Positions 1 to 11,109 are shown, numbered from the stretch's first letter. The stretch is 64,000 nucleotides of DNA from JADJRG01 sp964474905 (GCA_964474905.1 CAYYUP010000002.1:158683-222682); one strand, 5' to 3'. A program made the numbers and translations. Notes: generated from the letters alone by a model not told the origin.

Positions 1-1
1 G

Positions 2-202
2 GGTGGTCGTGCCATCCGCGAAATATGCGCGGAGGACCTGCCGGAGCGCCTGGTGATCGTCCTCGGGAGCGAAGAAAAAGGGCTTCGGCGGTTAACGCGC
101 GAGCGCTGTGATTTCCTCGCGACGATCCCGCGACACGGAGCAATTGGCTCTCTGAACGTCTCGACCGCGGCTGCAGTCGCCCTCGCAGCGTTCCACGTCT
201 AG
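2..202 (+). CDS. SpoU/TrmH-family RNA 2'-O-methyltransferase, C-terminal fragment
   Basis: Only the last 66 codons lie in the window; the gene begins upstream. The fragment carries two hallmark motifs of the SpoU (SPOUT) methyltransferases: VLGSEEKGL at about codons 20-28 and a final IPRHGAIGSLNVSTAAAVAL block, which together form the knotted SAM-binding site. Enzymes of this family add a methyl group to a ribose 2'-OH in rRNA or tRNA (RlmB, TrmH and relatives). Which RNA is the substrate cannot be told from the C-terminus. It ends at TAG 200-202 and is followed by 211 bases with no gene before the giant TPR gene, so the two need not be co-transcribed. Confidence 0.85.
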   Translation, partial: GGRAIREICAEDLPERLVIVLGSEEKGLRRLTRERCDFLATIPRHGAIGSLNVSTAAAVALAAFHV

Positions 203-413
203 CGGACGAGGTCATCTCGGGTGCGCGTGCGGGCACAGCGCGTCCACGCTCTGCTCGTTGGCGACCCGAGTTGGAAGCCGCGGAAAATCTCGCCAGAGCT
301 GTCACTGGGACCTGGATTCAATCTCCGATCTTGGCGAACATGTGAATCTCCAGGCCGGCCGATCCCAGGGGGAGTGTAGGTCCTGGGTGTAAATCACCCC
401 CCCGAGGCTCCTA

Positions 414-3400
414 ATGTCCGAACTTCGCTCTGCTCTCGTTCAGTACCTGCGCGCCACCGATGATTCCTCGAGACGCTCGGAGCTCGAGAGCGCCGTCGGT
501 GACATCGATCTCGTCACGGCGCGCGCCGATGCCAAGAAGGATCCGGGCTCCGTTGAGGCGGCGGCCGCGGTGCTTGGCCGCTTGGTGATTGATGCCGCCA
601 GCGCCGATGACCTCATCGACGCCGCAAAGCACTCTGCTCAGCGCGCTCCCCGAAACAACTCCGGGAATGACATCGCACTGCTCGCAGGGCTGGTGGTGTG
701 GAAAGCCGGCAACAAGCCCGATCTCGCCGAGCCCTTCTTCCGAAGGATCCGCCGCTCCGAGCCCGCGAACTCGGATGTCCTCGAGTTCTACCGCTGCGTG
801 TTCTCGGCGGACAAGGACGCGAGCCAGCTGATGCAGGTCTTTGTCCAAGCCCGGCGTTCGCTGAAAAAAGCCGACCCTGAGCAGCGCTTCGCACTCGCCG
901 TCGAAATGGCGGATCTGGCGGAGAACAAGCTCGGTAGCGTCGATCGTGCGATCGAGGTCTGGCGCTCTGTTCTTCGCGAGGACGGCTACGACGAGCGGGC
1001 CGTGAAGGCGCTTCAGCGTCTCTATCGCGAGGGCCACAAGTGGACGGCGCTGGTCGAACTTCTCAAGGAGGATTACGAACGCCTTCCCAAGGAGGAGGAG
1101 CAGGCGAGGATCGACAAGCTCCTCGAGATCGCCCAGCTCTACCGTGATCAGCTTCGCCTCGACGCGATGGCTCTGGCGACGCTGCAAAAGATCCTCGACA
1201 TCGATGCGCACCACGCCGAGACGATCGCAGCGCTCGCCGAGACCTACGGAAATTCCGGGCGTTGGAATGATCTGCTCGGCGTCTACAACCGCTTGATCGA
1301 GGCGGCCCGCAAGGACGGCGAGACGGCGCGGCAGATCGAATACCTGCTCAAGGTGGCCGAGGTCTGGATCGATCACATGGGCGCGCCACAGCGGGGTTTA
1401 GAGCCGCTTGGTGAGGTCCTTGCGGTTGAGCCGGCCGACCCCAAAGCACGTGTTCTGATCGCGAAGATCTACGAGCAAAGCGGTGACTGGCGCGGGCTCA
1501 TCGAGCTCAAGCGCGAGGCCATCCCGGCGTGCGAACCAGATGATGCCGCGGAGCTGCGGATCGACATCGCCAAGCTCCTCGACGCCAAGCTCGGCGAACG
1601 CGACGAGGCGCTGCAGATGTGGCACGAGATCCTCGAGATCCACGGGGACGTGCCGGCGGCGATCGATGCCTTGGCGTCGATCCACGAATCTGAAGGGCGC
1701 TGGGAAGAGGCGGCGGGTCTGCGCCAGCGGCAGATCGAGGCCACCAAAGATCCCGAGGCGGCGGTCGAGTTGCTTCTCCGTTTGGCGTCGGTGCAGCGCA
1801 TCCGCCTCGACGACGAGGAGGCGGCTCTTACCTCCTTGCATGCGGTTCTCAAGCTGGCTCCGGGTCACGAAGCGGCGATGGAGAGCCTGCGTGAGGCCTA
1901 TATCGTGGGCGAGCGCTGGGACGAGTTGATCGCGCTCTACGAGGCGCAGAGTCGCCTCGACGCCGTGGTCGAGCTGCTCTACGTCGCCGTCGGTACCCTC
2001 GAGGTTGAGGGCCAGTTGGTGTTGCTTCGGCGGATCGTCAGCCTTTGTCGTGAGCGTCTGAGCCAGCCTGAGCGCGGCCTGCGGGCCCTCGAGCGCATGA
2101 TGCAGTTGCAGCCGGACAACCAGGAGGTCGCCCGCGAGCTGCTGCCGATCTACCGCGAGCAGGGCAATTGGGAGCGGCTGATCGCGACCTACGAGATCCT
2201 CCTCGAGGCGGCCGACAACGACGACGATCGCCTCGAGCTGATCGCCGGTATCCGCGACGTCGCTCTGCACAACGTCGGTTCGGCTTCCCAGGCTCTGCAA
2301 TGGGCGGCGCGTGCCTACGCGATCCGGCCCTCGGACGAGATTCTGCGCTCGGGCTTTGAGAGCGCCGCAGAGCGGGCGAACGAGTGGGACGAGCTGATGA
2401 TCCGCTTCGAGAGTCGGATCGCCGCTGCGGATTGTGATGACGTCGAGCGCCTCGAACTTCTCGACACTCTGGCGGCGATCGCTAGCGGCAAGCTCGCGAA
2501 TGACGAAGCGGCTGCTCGCTACTTGCGTAAGGTCGTCGACATCGACGCGAAAAACGGCGCCGCATTGGCGACGCTCGAGCGCATCTACGCCTCGGCGGAG
2601 AGCTGGGAGGAGCTGGTCTTCGTCCTGCAAAAGCGCCTCGACATCACCCCCGAGCCTGAGCGTCGGGAGCTGCTGGCGAAGATCGCGATTTTGCAGCGTG
2701 ACAAGGTGCAGGACCTCGACGGTGCAGTCGCGACCTACGAGGCGCTGCACGGCATGGACCCAGAGAATGTCGAAATCCTCGACAACCTCGCACAGCTGCA
2801 TCGCGAGCGCAGCGCTTGGTCGGACCTCGCAGACTGTCTCCAGCGTCGCCTCGAGCTGATGGACGGCAGTCCGGAGCAGGTCGATGTTCTCTACGAGCTT
2901 TCGCAGATCCAGGCACTCCGCCTGCACGAGTCCAAGGCAGCCGTTACTGGTTTCATGACCCTCTTGGATCTCGACCCCGATCATCTTCCGACGATCGACG
3001 CGCTCGAGAACCTGCGACGTTCAGATACGTCGGTGTCGCTGATGGTGATGCGCGGGCTGCTGCCCTACTACCGGAGCATCGGCGATAGCTACCGCGAGGC
3101 CCAGGCGCTCGAGGTGATCATTGCCGCCGAGCCCGACGTCAACAGCCAGCGAACTCAGCTCCGCGATCTGGCGACTATCTATGACCAGATGGGGGAGGAG
3201 CGCAAGGCGGATGCATTGCGCGTTCGCCTGCAGCTGGTGGCGATCGAGCCCCCGGAAAAAGCTGTCCGTGAGGGCATGTTGGCGGACGCCCGTGAACTCG
3301 GTCAGCTCCCGGTCGTCGCTTCGTCCTATCAGCAGGCGATCGAGGTTCTCGGTGAAAAAATCAACCAGGCGGAGCTCGCGGGTCAGGAGGCTAACGCCGA

Positions 3401-6400
3401 GATCGAGACGCGTTGTGACATCCGGGTCGAGCTGGCCACCTTGCTCCGAGACGAACTCGACAGGCCGGAGGAAGCCGAGGCCGTGTACCTTTCGATCCTC
3501 GGCGACGATGAGGTCAACCAAGAGGCTTACGATGCCCTCGATGAACTGTTCAGGGCCCGTGGTGCCCACCAGGAGCTGATGAAGCTCTACCGCGGTCGAG
3601 TCGATGTCATTTTCGACACCGACGAGCAGCATCGCCTCCTCGACAAGATCATCAAGATCGCTCGACATGTCCTAGAGGACAACCCGATAGCGATTCGGAC
3701 CGCCGAGGAACTCCTCGATCTGGCCCCCGAGGATCTGCCGACGATGGAGCTGCTCGCGCAGATGTACGAGGAGAGCGACTCGAGCGATCACCACTACGCG
3801 CTCGAGGAACTCCTGGGGCGCTGGGGCGAACTCGTTGAGAGTGACGAGAAGCGCCACGAACTCGCCTGTCGGCGGGCTGCGCTGCGCATGGATCGATTGA
3901 GCGACTCGTTTGGTGCGGTCGACCTTTTAGGGACCGTTCTCGCCGAGGATCCGGGCAGTATCCGGGCCCGTCAGCTGCTGGAGATGCTCCTCGTCGACAG
4001 CGACGTAAAGCTGCAGGTGGCTTCGCTCTTAGAGCCGATTTACGTCGCTCTGCACGACCACAGAGCGCGCATCCGAATCCTCTCGGTGCGGCGAGAGAAG
4101 GCGGAGGAGCTGGGTTCGATCGACGAGGCGACCGCCCACCTTCTGCAGATTGCCCGTATTCAAGAGAACGAACTCGTCGATCCCGAGGCGGCATTTGTCT
4201 CGCTCTCCGAGGCCTACAAGATCGATCCTCGCCGGCAAGACATCCGCAGCGAGCTTCAGCGCTTGGGTCTCGAACTCGGTCGCTTGGAGGAGTTGGTCGC
4301 CGTCTGGCGGCACGCGCTTACTAAGATCGAGGACAAGGGTCTCAAGACCGATCTGCTCATGCGGGCAGGTGCGTTACTCGACGATCATATCCGGGACATC
4401 GATCAGGCGCGGGACGTCTACGCCGAACTCCTGGCCCTCGATCCGGGAGACGCCGGGGTCGCACGTCGGGCTTCGACCGCCCTGGTCCGCCTGCACGGTG
4501 AAGCCGGTGATGATCAGTCGCTGGTCGGTGCTCTCCGAGAGCACCTGCGCTTCGCGGACGATGACGCCGAACAGATCAAGATCAACCTCCAGGTCGCGGG
4601 ACTCCAGGAGAAGCTAGGCGATCCGCGCTCGGCGACAGAGTCGTACTACGCGGTTCTTGATCTCGATCCAGAGAACGCCGAGGCGGGGGAGTCACTAGAG
4701 CGGATCTTCGTCGAACTAGAGGATTGGGATTCTCTTTGCGAAGCGCTCCGTCAGCGGGTGATGGTCACGGACGAATCTTTCGAGCAAAGCCGCCTATGGC
4801 GGAAGATCGGCGAGATCCAGCGCGATCACGCCGGTAACCCTCATCGGGCGGTCGAGGCCTTCCAGTGGATCGTCGACTTGCGCCTCAGCGATGCGGACTA
4901 CGGCTTTGGTCTCGGCGCGATCGTCAAGATCAAGGCGGAACTCGAGGAGTGGGCGGATGTCGAAGAGGGGCTTCGGCGCCTCGTCGAACTCCACGAAGAC
5001 GACGATAAACTGCGGGCAGAGTTGCTGACACGGGCTGCCGAGGTCGTCGGTAAGCGTCTTGGTCGCCACTCCGAGTCGCTTGCATTCCTCGAGCAAGCGC
5101 TGGCCGCCAACCCGGTCGCAGATGCTGCTCGTGAGGCCGCTGTGGCCTATCTCGATCGCGAAGACACCCAAGATGAGGCCGCGCGGATCCTGATCCCGAT
5201 TTACGAGGCAGAGCACAATTGGGAGGCGCTCCTGGATCTCGAAGAGCGGCAGGCCCGGCGCATGGAGATGGGCAGCGATCGTACGCGGGCGCTGATGAAG
5301 GTCGCTCAGAGCTACGAGTCGCGCCTTCTCGATCCTCTGAAGGCATTCCAGATCCATTGCGGACTGCTCCTCGAGGCATCGGAAGAGCCCGCTTTCCCGA
5401 CGATCCTCAGCGAGGCTACGCGTCTGGGATCCGATCCGGATCTCAGCGACGAGCTGCTGCAGACCTACCTCGACGCCGCCGATCGCATCGAGGATTCAGA
5501 GCGTCTGCTCTCGGTCCTGCGGATGGCTGGAGAGGTGGCGCTGGTCCGCCTTGAGCGTCACGAGCCCGCTCGCCTCGCCTACGAGCGTGTACTTGAGCTG
5601 GCGCCGGATGATGGTCGGGCCTACGACTCGCTGGAGCACATCTACCTGATGGAGAACGATCAGGAGGCGCTCGCTCGCCTGCTGCTCGCGAGGGCCCAGC
5701 AGAGTCAAGGGGATCAACGCGACGACTACTTGATCCGGGCCGCTGAGATCTACGTCAGTGAACTCAGCCGCGAGCCCGAGGCGCTCGAGGCCTACGAAGA
5801 GCTGAGTCCTGAGGGTCGCGAGCGACCCCGAGTACAGACGGCGCTCGAGCCCCTCTACGAGAGCACCGAGCGCTTCCAGGAACTCGCTGGGTTCCTGGAA
5901 AAGAAGATCGAGCGGCTGAGTGGCGACGAGGTTGTCGACACTCACCGCCGCCTCTCGAAGCTCTACCGCGAGCAGCTGCTAAACCCAGAGGAGGGCCTAA
6001 ACCACATCGTTCAGGCGCTACGCCTCGATCCTCAACGGGTGCTCAGCACCGACGAACTCGATCTCTACATCGCCGACGAAGATGTTCGCTACCAAGTGAT
6101 CGAGCTCCTGGGCCCTGCGTTTACCGAGATCCAGGACTGGCCGCGTCTTATTCAGATCGAAGAGCTTCGTCTCGAGAGGGCGCCCGACGCCTACGAGCAG
6201 GTCGAGATCCTGATGCGGGTCGCCAACATCCAAGAGTCAAAGTTGCTGGAGGTCGAGCAGGCCTTCGCGACGTATGCACGGGTGTTCGAGATCCAGCCAG
6301 AGAACGCCGAGGCTCGCGAGCACCTCATGCGCCTGGCAAACCTGCTGGCAAAGGTCGAAGACTACGCCGAACTTATCAGCGACTACGTCGACGGCCCTGG

Positions 6401-9400
6401 GCTGGGCGATGAGCGCGATGAGGTCTTGGCGATCGTTCGCGAGGCAGCTGTACTTTGGGGCAGCCTCGGGCAGTACCCGCGGGCGGTGCCTCTCTACGAG
6501 CGACTCCTCGAGGCGCGTCCGGATGACACGACGATCTTCCAGGCACTAGAGAGCGTGCTGACCCATGCGGAGATGTGGGAACGGCTGCTCGACGCCTACT
6601 GGGCCGAGGCCGATCGAAGCTTTGATGAGCAGCATCAGGTGGAGATCCTGATGCGCCTCGCAGAGCTCGCGCTGGGCATTCTCGTCGATGACGAGGCCGC
6701 TGCGCGGGCCTATCGTCGCGTCCTCGAGATCGATCCTGATAGCGAGATGGCGCGCAGCAGTCTCGAGCGGATCTTCGAGCGCACAGAGCAGTGGGAGCAG
6801 TTGATCGAACTCCTCCGCGATCGCCTTGAGCGTACCGTCGACGGACAGATGCGGGAGGCTGTGCTCCTGCGAGTCGCCGAACTTCAGGACGAGAAGCTCG
6901 ACCACGCGGACTCCGCGATCGATACGATCGAGCGGGTCTTCGCGGAGGTCCCGGCTGATCAGAACGCCATCATCTTCCTCGAGGCCCTCGCCGATCGACG
7001 CGAGTACCAACGCGAGCGGATCTTCGCGATCCTACGGCCGCTCTACGAGGCGGCGGGAGACACGATGCGGATCATCTCGGTCGACGAGTGGCAGCTCTCG
7101 GTCACCGAGGATCCCTTTGCTCGTCACGAAATTTACCGCGAGATCGCCAGCCTCCTCGAGGCGCTCGGCGGAGAGGCCGTTGGCCACGCTCTTCAGGTCC
7201 TGCTGCGGGCCCTCCAGGAGCCAGGGGGGGAGGGCTCATTAGAGGCCCTCGACGCTGAGGTCTTCCGTCTTGGAGAGGAGCTTGGGGCGATGGAGCATGT
7301 GGTCGAAGCCCTCATCGAGGCCGCCCGCTGCGATGCACTGGCGGACGATAGGGGCCGCCGCATCGATCTCCTGATCAAGGCAGCTCGTTATCAGGCCGCG
7401 AACAACTACCTCGTTGAGTCGGTCGACAGCTTGGGCGAGGCCCTGGCGATCGATGAGGAAAACGCAGTTGCGCTCGAACTCCTCGATCAGGGCCTCCTGA
7501 TGCTCAATAATTTCGACGACCTCAGGGGGGTCATCGAGCGTCGCATCGAGATCAACCCTGATGCGAACGAGCGGGTCGAGCTGCTCCGGCGACTCGCGTG
7601 CCTGCTAGAGGACACGCTTGTCTTGCCGGAGGATGCGGAACTCGTGTGGCGTCGGCTCCTCGACATTGAGCCCGGGGATATGGAAGCCCTCCAGCGTCTC
7701 CGTCGCCTCTATCAGGCGAGTGGGGCCAGCGGCGAACTCATCGAGATCATCGAGCGCCTGATCGAGGTCAACACAGAGTCGGTTGACCGTCGGGATCTGC
7801 GGATGGATCTGGCGACGATTCACCGCGAACTCATGGACGATCGCAGTGCTGAGATCGACGTGCTCCGCTCGCTCCTAATGGAGGAGCCAAGCGATGAGGA
7901 TGCGCTCGGGGCCCTCGCCCAGGCGTTGGTTGCAGAGAGTCGCTTTGGTGAGGCCGCGGACGTGGTGCTCGATCGAGCTGGCATGGTGGACGACCCGCAG
8001 GTCAAGGCGCTGTTGTTTCTCGATGTCGCCCGGCTTTACGCGAGCCCGATGGGCGATCCCTACGGGGCTCTCGGGCACTACGAATCGGTGCTTCAGCTGG
8101 TGCCAAACAACGAGGGGGCGATCGCTGATCTCGTCGGTCTTGCGACCCAAGCGGATCACTGCGAGGCGGCGTCGACCTTGGTGTTGCCTTACCTCAGAGA
8201 CCTCCGTCTCTGGCCGCAGCTCGGTGCGGTCTACGAGGCTCGCGCTGAGTTCCTCAGCGATCCCTTCATGGTCGCGGAGGCGCTGCGAAATCTGATCAAG
8301 ATCCGTCACGAACGCTTGAGCGATCCGGCGGGGGCGATCAAGGCAGCCTACCGCCTGATGGACAACGTGCCGGCGGAGGAGCTGCGGCCGGTCCTCGAGA
8401 CTGCGGCTCGCCTTTCGGTGCATCTCGACCAGGCGGATGAGCACGTCGATCATCTCGGTCAGCGGGCGCAAAACGCCGACCTCGATCCGGCTGCGCGGGT
8501 GCAAATGGCCCAAGCCGCGGCGGAGATCGCCGAGGAAATCCTCGGTGATAAGGCGCGGGCGGTCGCTCTCTTGGCGCCGCTGATCGACGCAGAGATCGGC
8601 GACGAAGGGCTCTGCCGTAACGTCGAACGGCTCGCACGTTCGTCGAGCAACAAGCCGCTGCTTGCCCGTTGCCTCCGCGAGTCAGCGCGCCTGGCCGAAG
8701 GGCAAGATGGGCACGCCGACGTGCTTGTCAGGCTCGCGGATGCTGAACTCGACATCAACGATGTCGAGCGGGCGATCGACTCCTATCGCGAGGCCCTCGA
8801 CATTCACCCAGGCTTCGCTGGGGCTGTTGCCGGTATCGAGCGGATCCTAGAGAGCTACCAGCGCGACAGTCAGGTGCCGCCGGACTCGGTGTTCGAGCCG
8901 CTCGAACGGGCCTATCAGGATGCTGGCAACCTGCCTGGAATGGCGCGAATCCTGCGAACTCGCCTCGAGAATGCCGAAGAAGACGAGTACGGGGAGATGC
9001 TCGAGAACCTCGGACGTCTCTACGAAGATGGTGGTGGTACCCGCGAAGAGGCGCTCGACGCCTGGGGCAACCTGCTGCTCCGCGACGCTGAGTCGACGGT
9101 GGCGCTCGAGCGAACGGTGGCGCTGACAAAGGATCGGGCACTGCTCGGGCGGGGCATTCACTTCATGGCTGCGGCGATCGATCGGGCACGGGAGAACGAC
9201 CGCGGCTGCACCGATCTCTGCCTGGCGACGACCCGGATCCTCCTCGATGACATCAACGATCCTCGCACCGCATTGAAGGCGCTCGCGCCGGTGCTGGTCG
9301 AGGCCCCCGAGCACGTCGAGGGGCTTGCGCTCCTGGTCGCGGCAGCGCGTGCAGCCGGTGATCTCGTGGTGCTGCACGATGCCTTGACCCGACATGCGCG

Positions 9401-11087
9401 GGTCCTGGTTTCGCCCACGGAGGCGGCGCCGCTCTGGCGTGAGGCCGCCGATGTCGCGGCTCAACAGGACGACAAGCCCAAGGTCAAAGAGGACTTAGAG
9501 CAGCTCCTAGAGCTCGACGAAGAGGACGACGAGGCCTGGCAGAAGTATCTCGAAGTGCTGATGGCCCTGACGGATTACGAGGGTCTGGCTGAGGCGCTCG
9601 GCCGGCGGGTGATGATCACCTCCGATGACGAGGAGCGCCACCAACTCCGCCACTACCTCGCCCGTCTCCTGGTCGACTATCTCGATCGCCTAGAAGAGGG
9701 CATCAACGTCTATCACGACATGCTCGGCGCTCGGCCGGATGACACGACGGTGATGCAAGAGCTCGAGGCGTTGCTTCGGCGGATCAGTCGGTGGCCGGAT
9801 GTTCGCGACATCCTCGAGCGCCGGATCGAGTTCATCGAGGGCGAGGAGCAGATCAGTGCTCTCGAGGAGCTTGCAGTGGTCGTCGAGGAGAAACTCGGAG
9901 ATGACAGCGAAGCGATCGAGATTCATCACCGGATTCTCCGAGAGGCTGCAGACCGCGAGCAAAGTGTCGCTGCGCTGGAGCGGCTGCTCTCCCGGGGTGC
10001 CCGTTGGAGCGAGCTCGCGGAACTCCTCGAGCGTCGTCTCGAGCTGCTCCGAGAGTCAGGTGCATCAGAGGAGGCCCAGAGTCTGGCGCTTCAGCTAGGC
10101 GAGCTCTTTGCCAACCAGCTGGGCGACTCCGATCGGGCGCAGCTGATCCTGGCCGAGGTGCTCGAGGGCGATGCCAACAATATCCCCGCGCTGCTCGCGA
10201 TAGCCTCGGTGTACGACGCCCGCGGCGAGGAGGAGGCGATGCTCCAGGTCCTCGAGCAGGCGGCCGCGCTGCAGCCCGAGGGCGAGCTAGGCTCGGCGTT
10301 GCAGCTCCGTTTGGCCAAGGTCACGGACAGCTCTGAGGATCGGCGTGAGCACCTGGAGGCGGCGCTTCGCTTCCATCCCGGCAACCTGGAGGCTGCTGAG
10401 CGACTCCTCGCTCTCAGTCGTGAGGAGGAGTACTGGGAGCAGGTCGCCTATCTGCTCGCACTGATCTCGAGCCAGACCGAAGACCCCGAGGCGCAGCGCA
10501 AGCTCGACCTCGAGCGTGTTGACATCCTGATGGAGCACGTCGGCGATCTCGACGAGGCTTTGCAGGCGCTCGCTCCGGTCTACGAGCAGGTCCAAGACGA
10601 TATGGAGATCAACCGCCGAATCGCCGATGCGCTCTATCGGAGCGGTCGTTACGAAGAGGCTGTTGGCATGTACACATGGCTGGTCGAGGTCTCGGCCAGC
10701 GTCAATCGCCGCTCCAAGGAACACGCCCATTTCCTCACCCGCTTGTCGCGGGTCGAGCTCGCGGGTGGTGTGACCGATGAGGCGGTCGAACGTCTCCGGG
10801 ATTCCTACCGGATCGATACGACCAACCCAGAGACGCTGATCACCCTTAGCGATGTCTATGCTGCCACCGAGCAGTGGAGCGATGCCCTCAAGATCGCCAG
10901 GGCGATGCTCCTGCAAAACGTCGACCAGTCGGGGCTCGTGCGTCGCGGTGATATCTACTTGCGCCTCGCTAGCGCCCATGTGGGTCTCGACGAGAAGTCC
11001 AAGGCGCTGTCGATGCTCCGTCGCGGTGCGGAGGAGGACTCGGAGCACGCGGATATCGCGGCGATGCTCGCCGAACTCCAGGGTTGA
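414..11087 (+). CDS. giant tetratricopeptide-repeat (TPR) solenoid protein, 3557 aa
   Basis: The protein of about 400 kDa is made almost entirely of helical repeats. A two-TPR unit of about 71-72 residues recurs from end to end. Each unit has a helix ending in a W-E/D-E/D-L motif (for example GRWNDLLGVY, ESWEELVFVL, SAWSDLADCL), then a LRLA-x-x-x-x-x-KL-x-D-x-x-x-A stretch, then a LxLDPxNxxAxxxLExxY stretch. At that period about 45-49 units fit. There is no signal peptide, transmembrane helix or catalytic motif, so it is probably a cytoplasmic scaffold; this is inference. The ATG at 414 has a GAGG 7 bases upstream, and a small hairpin (385-399) just precedes it. Composition is strongly Leu/Glu/Arg/Ala. 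Its partners and role are unknown. Confidence 0.9.
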   Translation: MSELRSALVQYLRATDDSSRRSELESAVGDIDLVTARADAKKDPGSVEAAAAVLGRLVIDAASADDLIDAAKHSAQRAPRNNSGNDIALLAGLVVWKAGNKPDLAEPFFRRIRRSEPANSDVLEFYRCVFSADKDASQLMQVFVQARRSLKKADPEQRFALAVEMADLAENKLGSVDRAIEVWRSVLREDGYDERAVKALQRLYREGHKWTALVELLKEDYERLPKEEEQARIDKLLEIAQLYRDQLRLDAMALATLQKILDIDAHHAETIAALAETYGNSGRWNDLLGVYNRLIEAARKDGETARQIEYLLKVAEVWIDHMGAPQRGLEPLGEVLAVEPADPKARVLIAKIYEQSGDWRGLIELKREAIPACEPDDAAELRIDIAKLLDAKLGERDEALQMWHEILEIHGDVPAAIDALASIHESEGRWEEAAGLRQRQIEATKDPEAAVELLLRLASVQRIRLDDEEAALTSLHAVLKLAPGHEAAMESLREAYIVGERWDELIALYEAQSRLDAVVELLYVAVGTLEVEGQLVLLRRIVSLCRERLSQPERGLRALERMMQLQPDNQEVARELLPIYREQGNWERLIATYEILLEAADNDDDRLELIAGIRDVALHNVGSASQALQWAARAYAIRPSDEILRSGFESAAERANEWDELMIRFESRIAAADCDDVERLELLDTLAAIASGKLANDEAAARYLRKVVDIDAKNGAALATLERIYASAESWEELVFVLQKRLDITPEPERRELLAKIAILQRDKVQDLDGAVATYEALHGMDPENVEILDNLAQLHRERSAWSDLADCLQRRLELMDGSPEQVDVLYELSQIQALRLHESKAAVTGFMTLLDLDPDHLPTIDALENLRRSDTSVSLMVMRGLLPYYRSIGDSYREAQALEVIIAAEPDVNSQRTQLRDLATIYDQMGEERKADALRVRLQLVAIEPPEKAVREGMLADARELGQLPVVASSYQQAIEVLGEKINQAELAGQEANAEIETRCDIRVELATLLRDELDRPEEAEAVYLSILGDDEVNQEAYDALDELFRARGAHQELMKLYRGRVDVIFDTDEQHRLLDKIIKIARHVLEDNPIAIRTAEELLDLAPEDLPTMELLAQMYEESDSSDHHYALEELLGRWGELVESDEKRHELACRRAALRMDRLSDSFGAVDLLGTVLAEDPGSIRARQLLEMLLVDSDVKLQVASLLEPIYVALHDHRARIRILSVRREKAEELGSIDEATAHLLQIARIQENELVDPEAAFVSLSEAYKIDPRRQDIRSELQRLGLELGRLEELVAVWRHALTKIEDKGLKTDLLMRAGALLDDHIRDIDQARDVYAELLALDPGDAGVARRASTALVRLHGEAGDDQSLVGALREHLRFADDDAEQIKINLQVAGLQEKLGDPRSATESYYAVLDLDPENAEAGESLERIFVELEDWDSLCEALRQRVMVTDESFEQSRLWRKIGEIQRDHAGNPHRAVEAFQWIVDLRLSDADYGFGLGAIVKIKAELEEWADVEEGLRRLVELHEDDDKLRAELLTRAAEVVGKRLGRHSESLAFLEQALAANPVADAAREAAVAYLDREDTQDEAARILIPIYEAEHNWEALLDLEERQARRMEMGSDRTRALMKVAQSYESRLLDPLKAFQIHCGLLLEASEEPAFPTILSEATRLGSDPDLSDELLQTYLDAADRIEDSERLLSVLRMAGEVALVRLERHEPARLAYERVLELAPDDGRAYDSLEHIYLMENDQEALARLLLARAQQSQGDQRDDYLIRAAEIYVSELSREPEALEAYEELSPEGRERPRVQTALEPLYESTERFQELAGFLEKKIERLSGDEVVDTHRRLSKLYREQLLNPEEGLNHIVQALRLDPQRVLSTDELDLYIADEDVRYQVIELLGPAFTEIQDWPRLIQIEELRLERAPDAYEQVEILMRVANIQESKLLEVEQAFATYARVFEIQPENAEAREHLMRLANLLAKVEDYAELISDYVDGPGLGDERDEVLAIVREAAVLWGSLGQYPRAVPLYERLLEARPDDTTIFQALESVLTHAEMWERLLDAYWAEADRSFDEQHQVEILMRLAELALGILVDDEAAARAYRRVLEIDPDSEMARSSLERIFERTEQWEQLIELLRDRLERTVDGQMREAVLLRVAELQDEKLDHADSAIDTIERVFAEVPADQNAIIFLEALADRREYQRERIFAILRPLYEAAGDTMRIISVDEWQLSVTEDPFARHEIYREIASLLEALGGEAVGHALQVLLRALQEPGGEGSLEALDAEVFRLGEELGAMEHVVEALIEAARCDALADDRGRRIDLLIKAARYQAANNYLVESVDSLGEALAIDEENAVALELLDQGLLMLNNFDDLRGVIERRIEINPDANERVELLRRLACLLEDTLVLPEDAELVWRRLLDIEPGDMEALQRLRRLYQASGASGELIEIIERLIEVNTESVDRRDLRMDLATIHRELMDDRSAEIDVLRSLLMEEPSDEDALGALAQALVAESRFGEAADVVLDRAGMVDDPQVKALLFLDVARLYASPMGDPYGALGHYESVLQLVPNNEGAIADLVGLATQADHCEAASTLVLPYLRDLRLWPQLGAVYEARAEFLSDPFMVAEALRNLIKIRHERLSDPAGAIKAAYRLMDNVPAEELRPVLETAARLSVHLDQADEHVDHLGQRAQNADLDPAARVQMAQAAAEIAEEILGDKARAVALLAPLIDAEIGDEGLCRNVERLARSSSNKPLLARCLRESARLAEGQDGHADVLVRLADAELDINDVERAIDSYREALDIHPGFAGAVAGIERILESYQRDSQVPPDSVFEPLERAYQDAGNLPGMARILRTRLENAEEDEYGEMLENLGRLYEDGGGTREEALDAWGNLLLRDAESTVALERTVALTKDRALLGRGIHFMAAAIDRARENDRGCTDLCLATTRILLDDINDPRTALKALAPVLVEAPEHVEGLALLVAAARAAGDLVVLHDALTRHARVLVSPTEAAPLWREAADVAAQQDDKPKVKEDLEQLLELDEEDDEAWQKYLEVLMALTDYEGLAEALGRRVMITSDDEERHQLRHYLARLLVDYLDRLEEGINVYHDMLGARPDDTTVMQELEALLRRISRWPDVRDILERRIEFIEGEEQISALEELAVVVEEKLGDDSEAIEIHHRILREAADREQSVAALERLLSRGARWSELAELLERRLELLRESGASEEAQSLALQLGELFANQLGDSDRAQLILAEVLEGDANNIPALLAIASVYDARGEEEAMLQVLEQAAALQPEGELGSALQLRLAKVTDSSEDRREHLEAALRFHPGNLEAAERLLALSREEEYWEQVAYLLALISSQTEDPEAQRKLDLERVDILMEHVGDLDEALQALAPVYEQVQDDMEINRRIADALYRSGRYEEAVGMYTWLVEVSASVNRRSKEHAHFLTRLSRVELAGGVTDEAVERLRDSYRIDTTNPETLITLSDVYAATEQWSDALKIARAMLLQNVDQSGLVRRGDIYLRLASAHVGLDEKSKALSMLRRGAEEDSEHADIAAMLAELQG

Positions 11088-11109
11088 GCGAGGTGGGCGA
11101 TCGTCCACA

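Noticed and set aside
203..413. Possible small RNA or tRNA in the first intergenic gap
   Set aside because: There is no T-loop sequence or cloverleaf. Only a five-base-pair hairpin near the TPR start is visible.
1398..2984. Long antisense open frame (about 530 codons) inside the giant TPR gene
   Set aside because: It mirrors the codon bias of the sense gene in GC-rich DNA, has no ribosome site or family motif, and the sense strand repeats are unmistakable.
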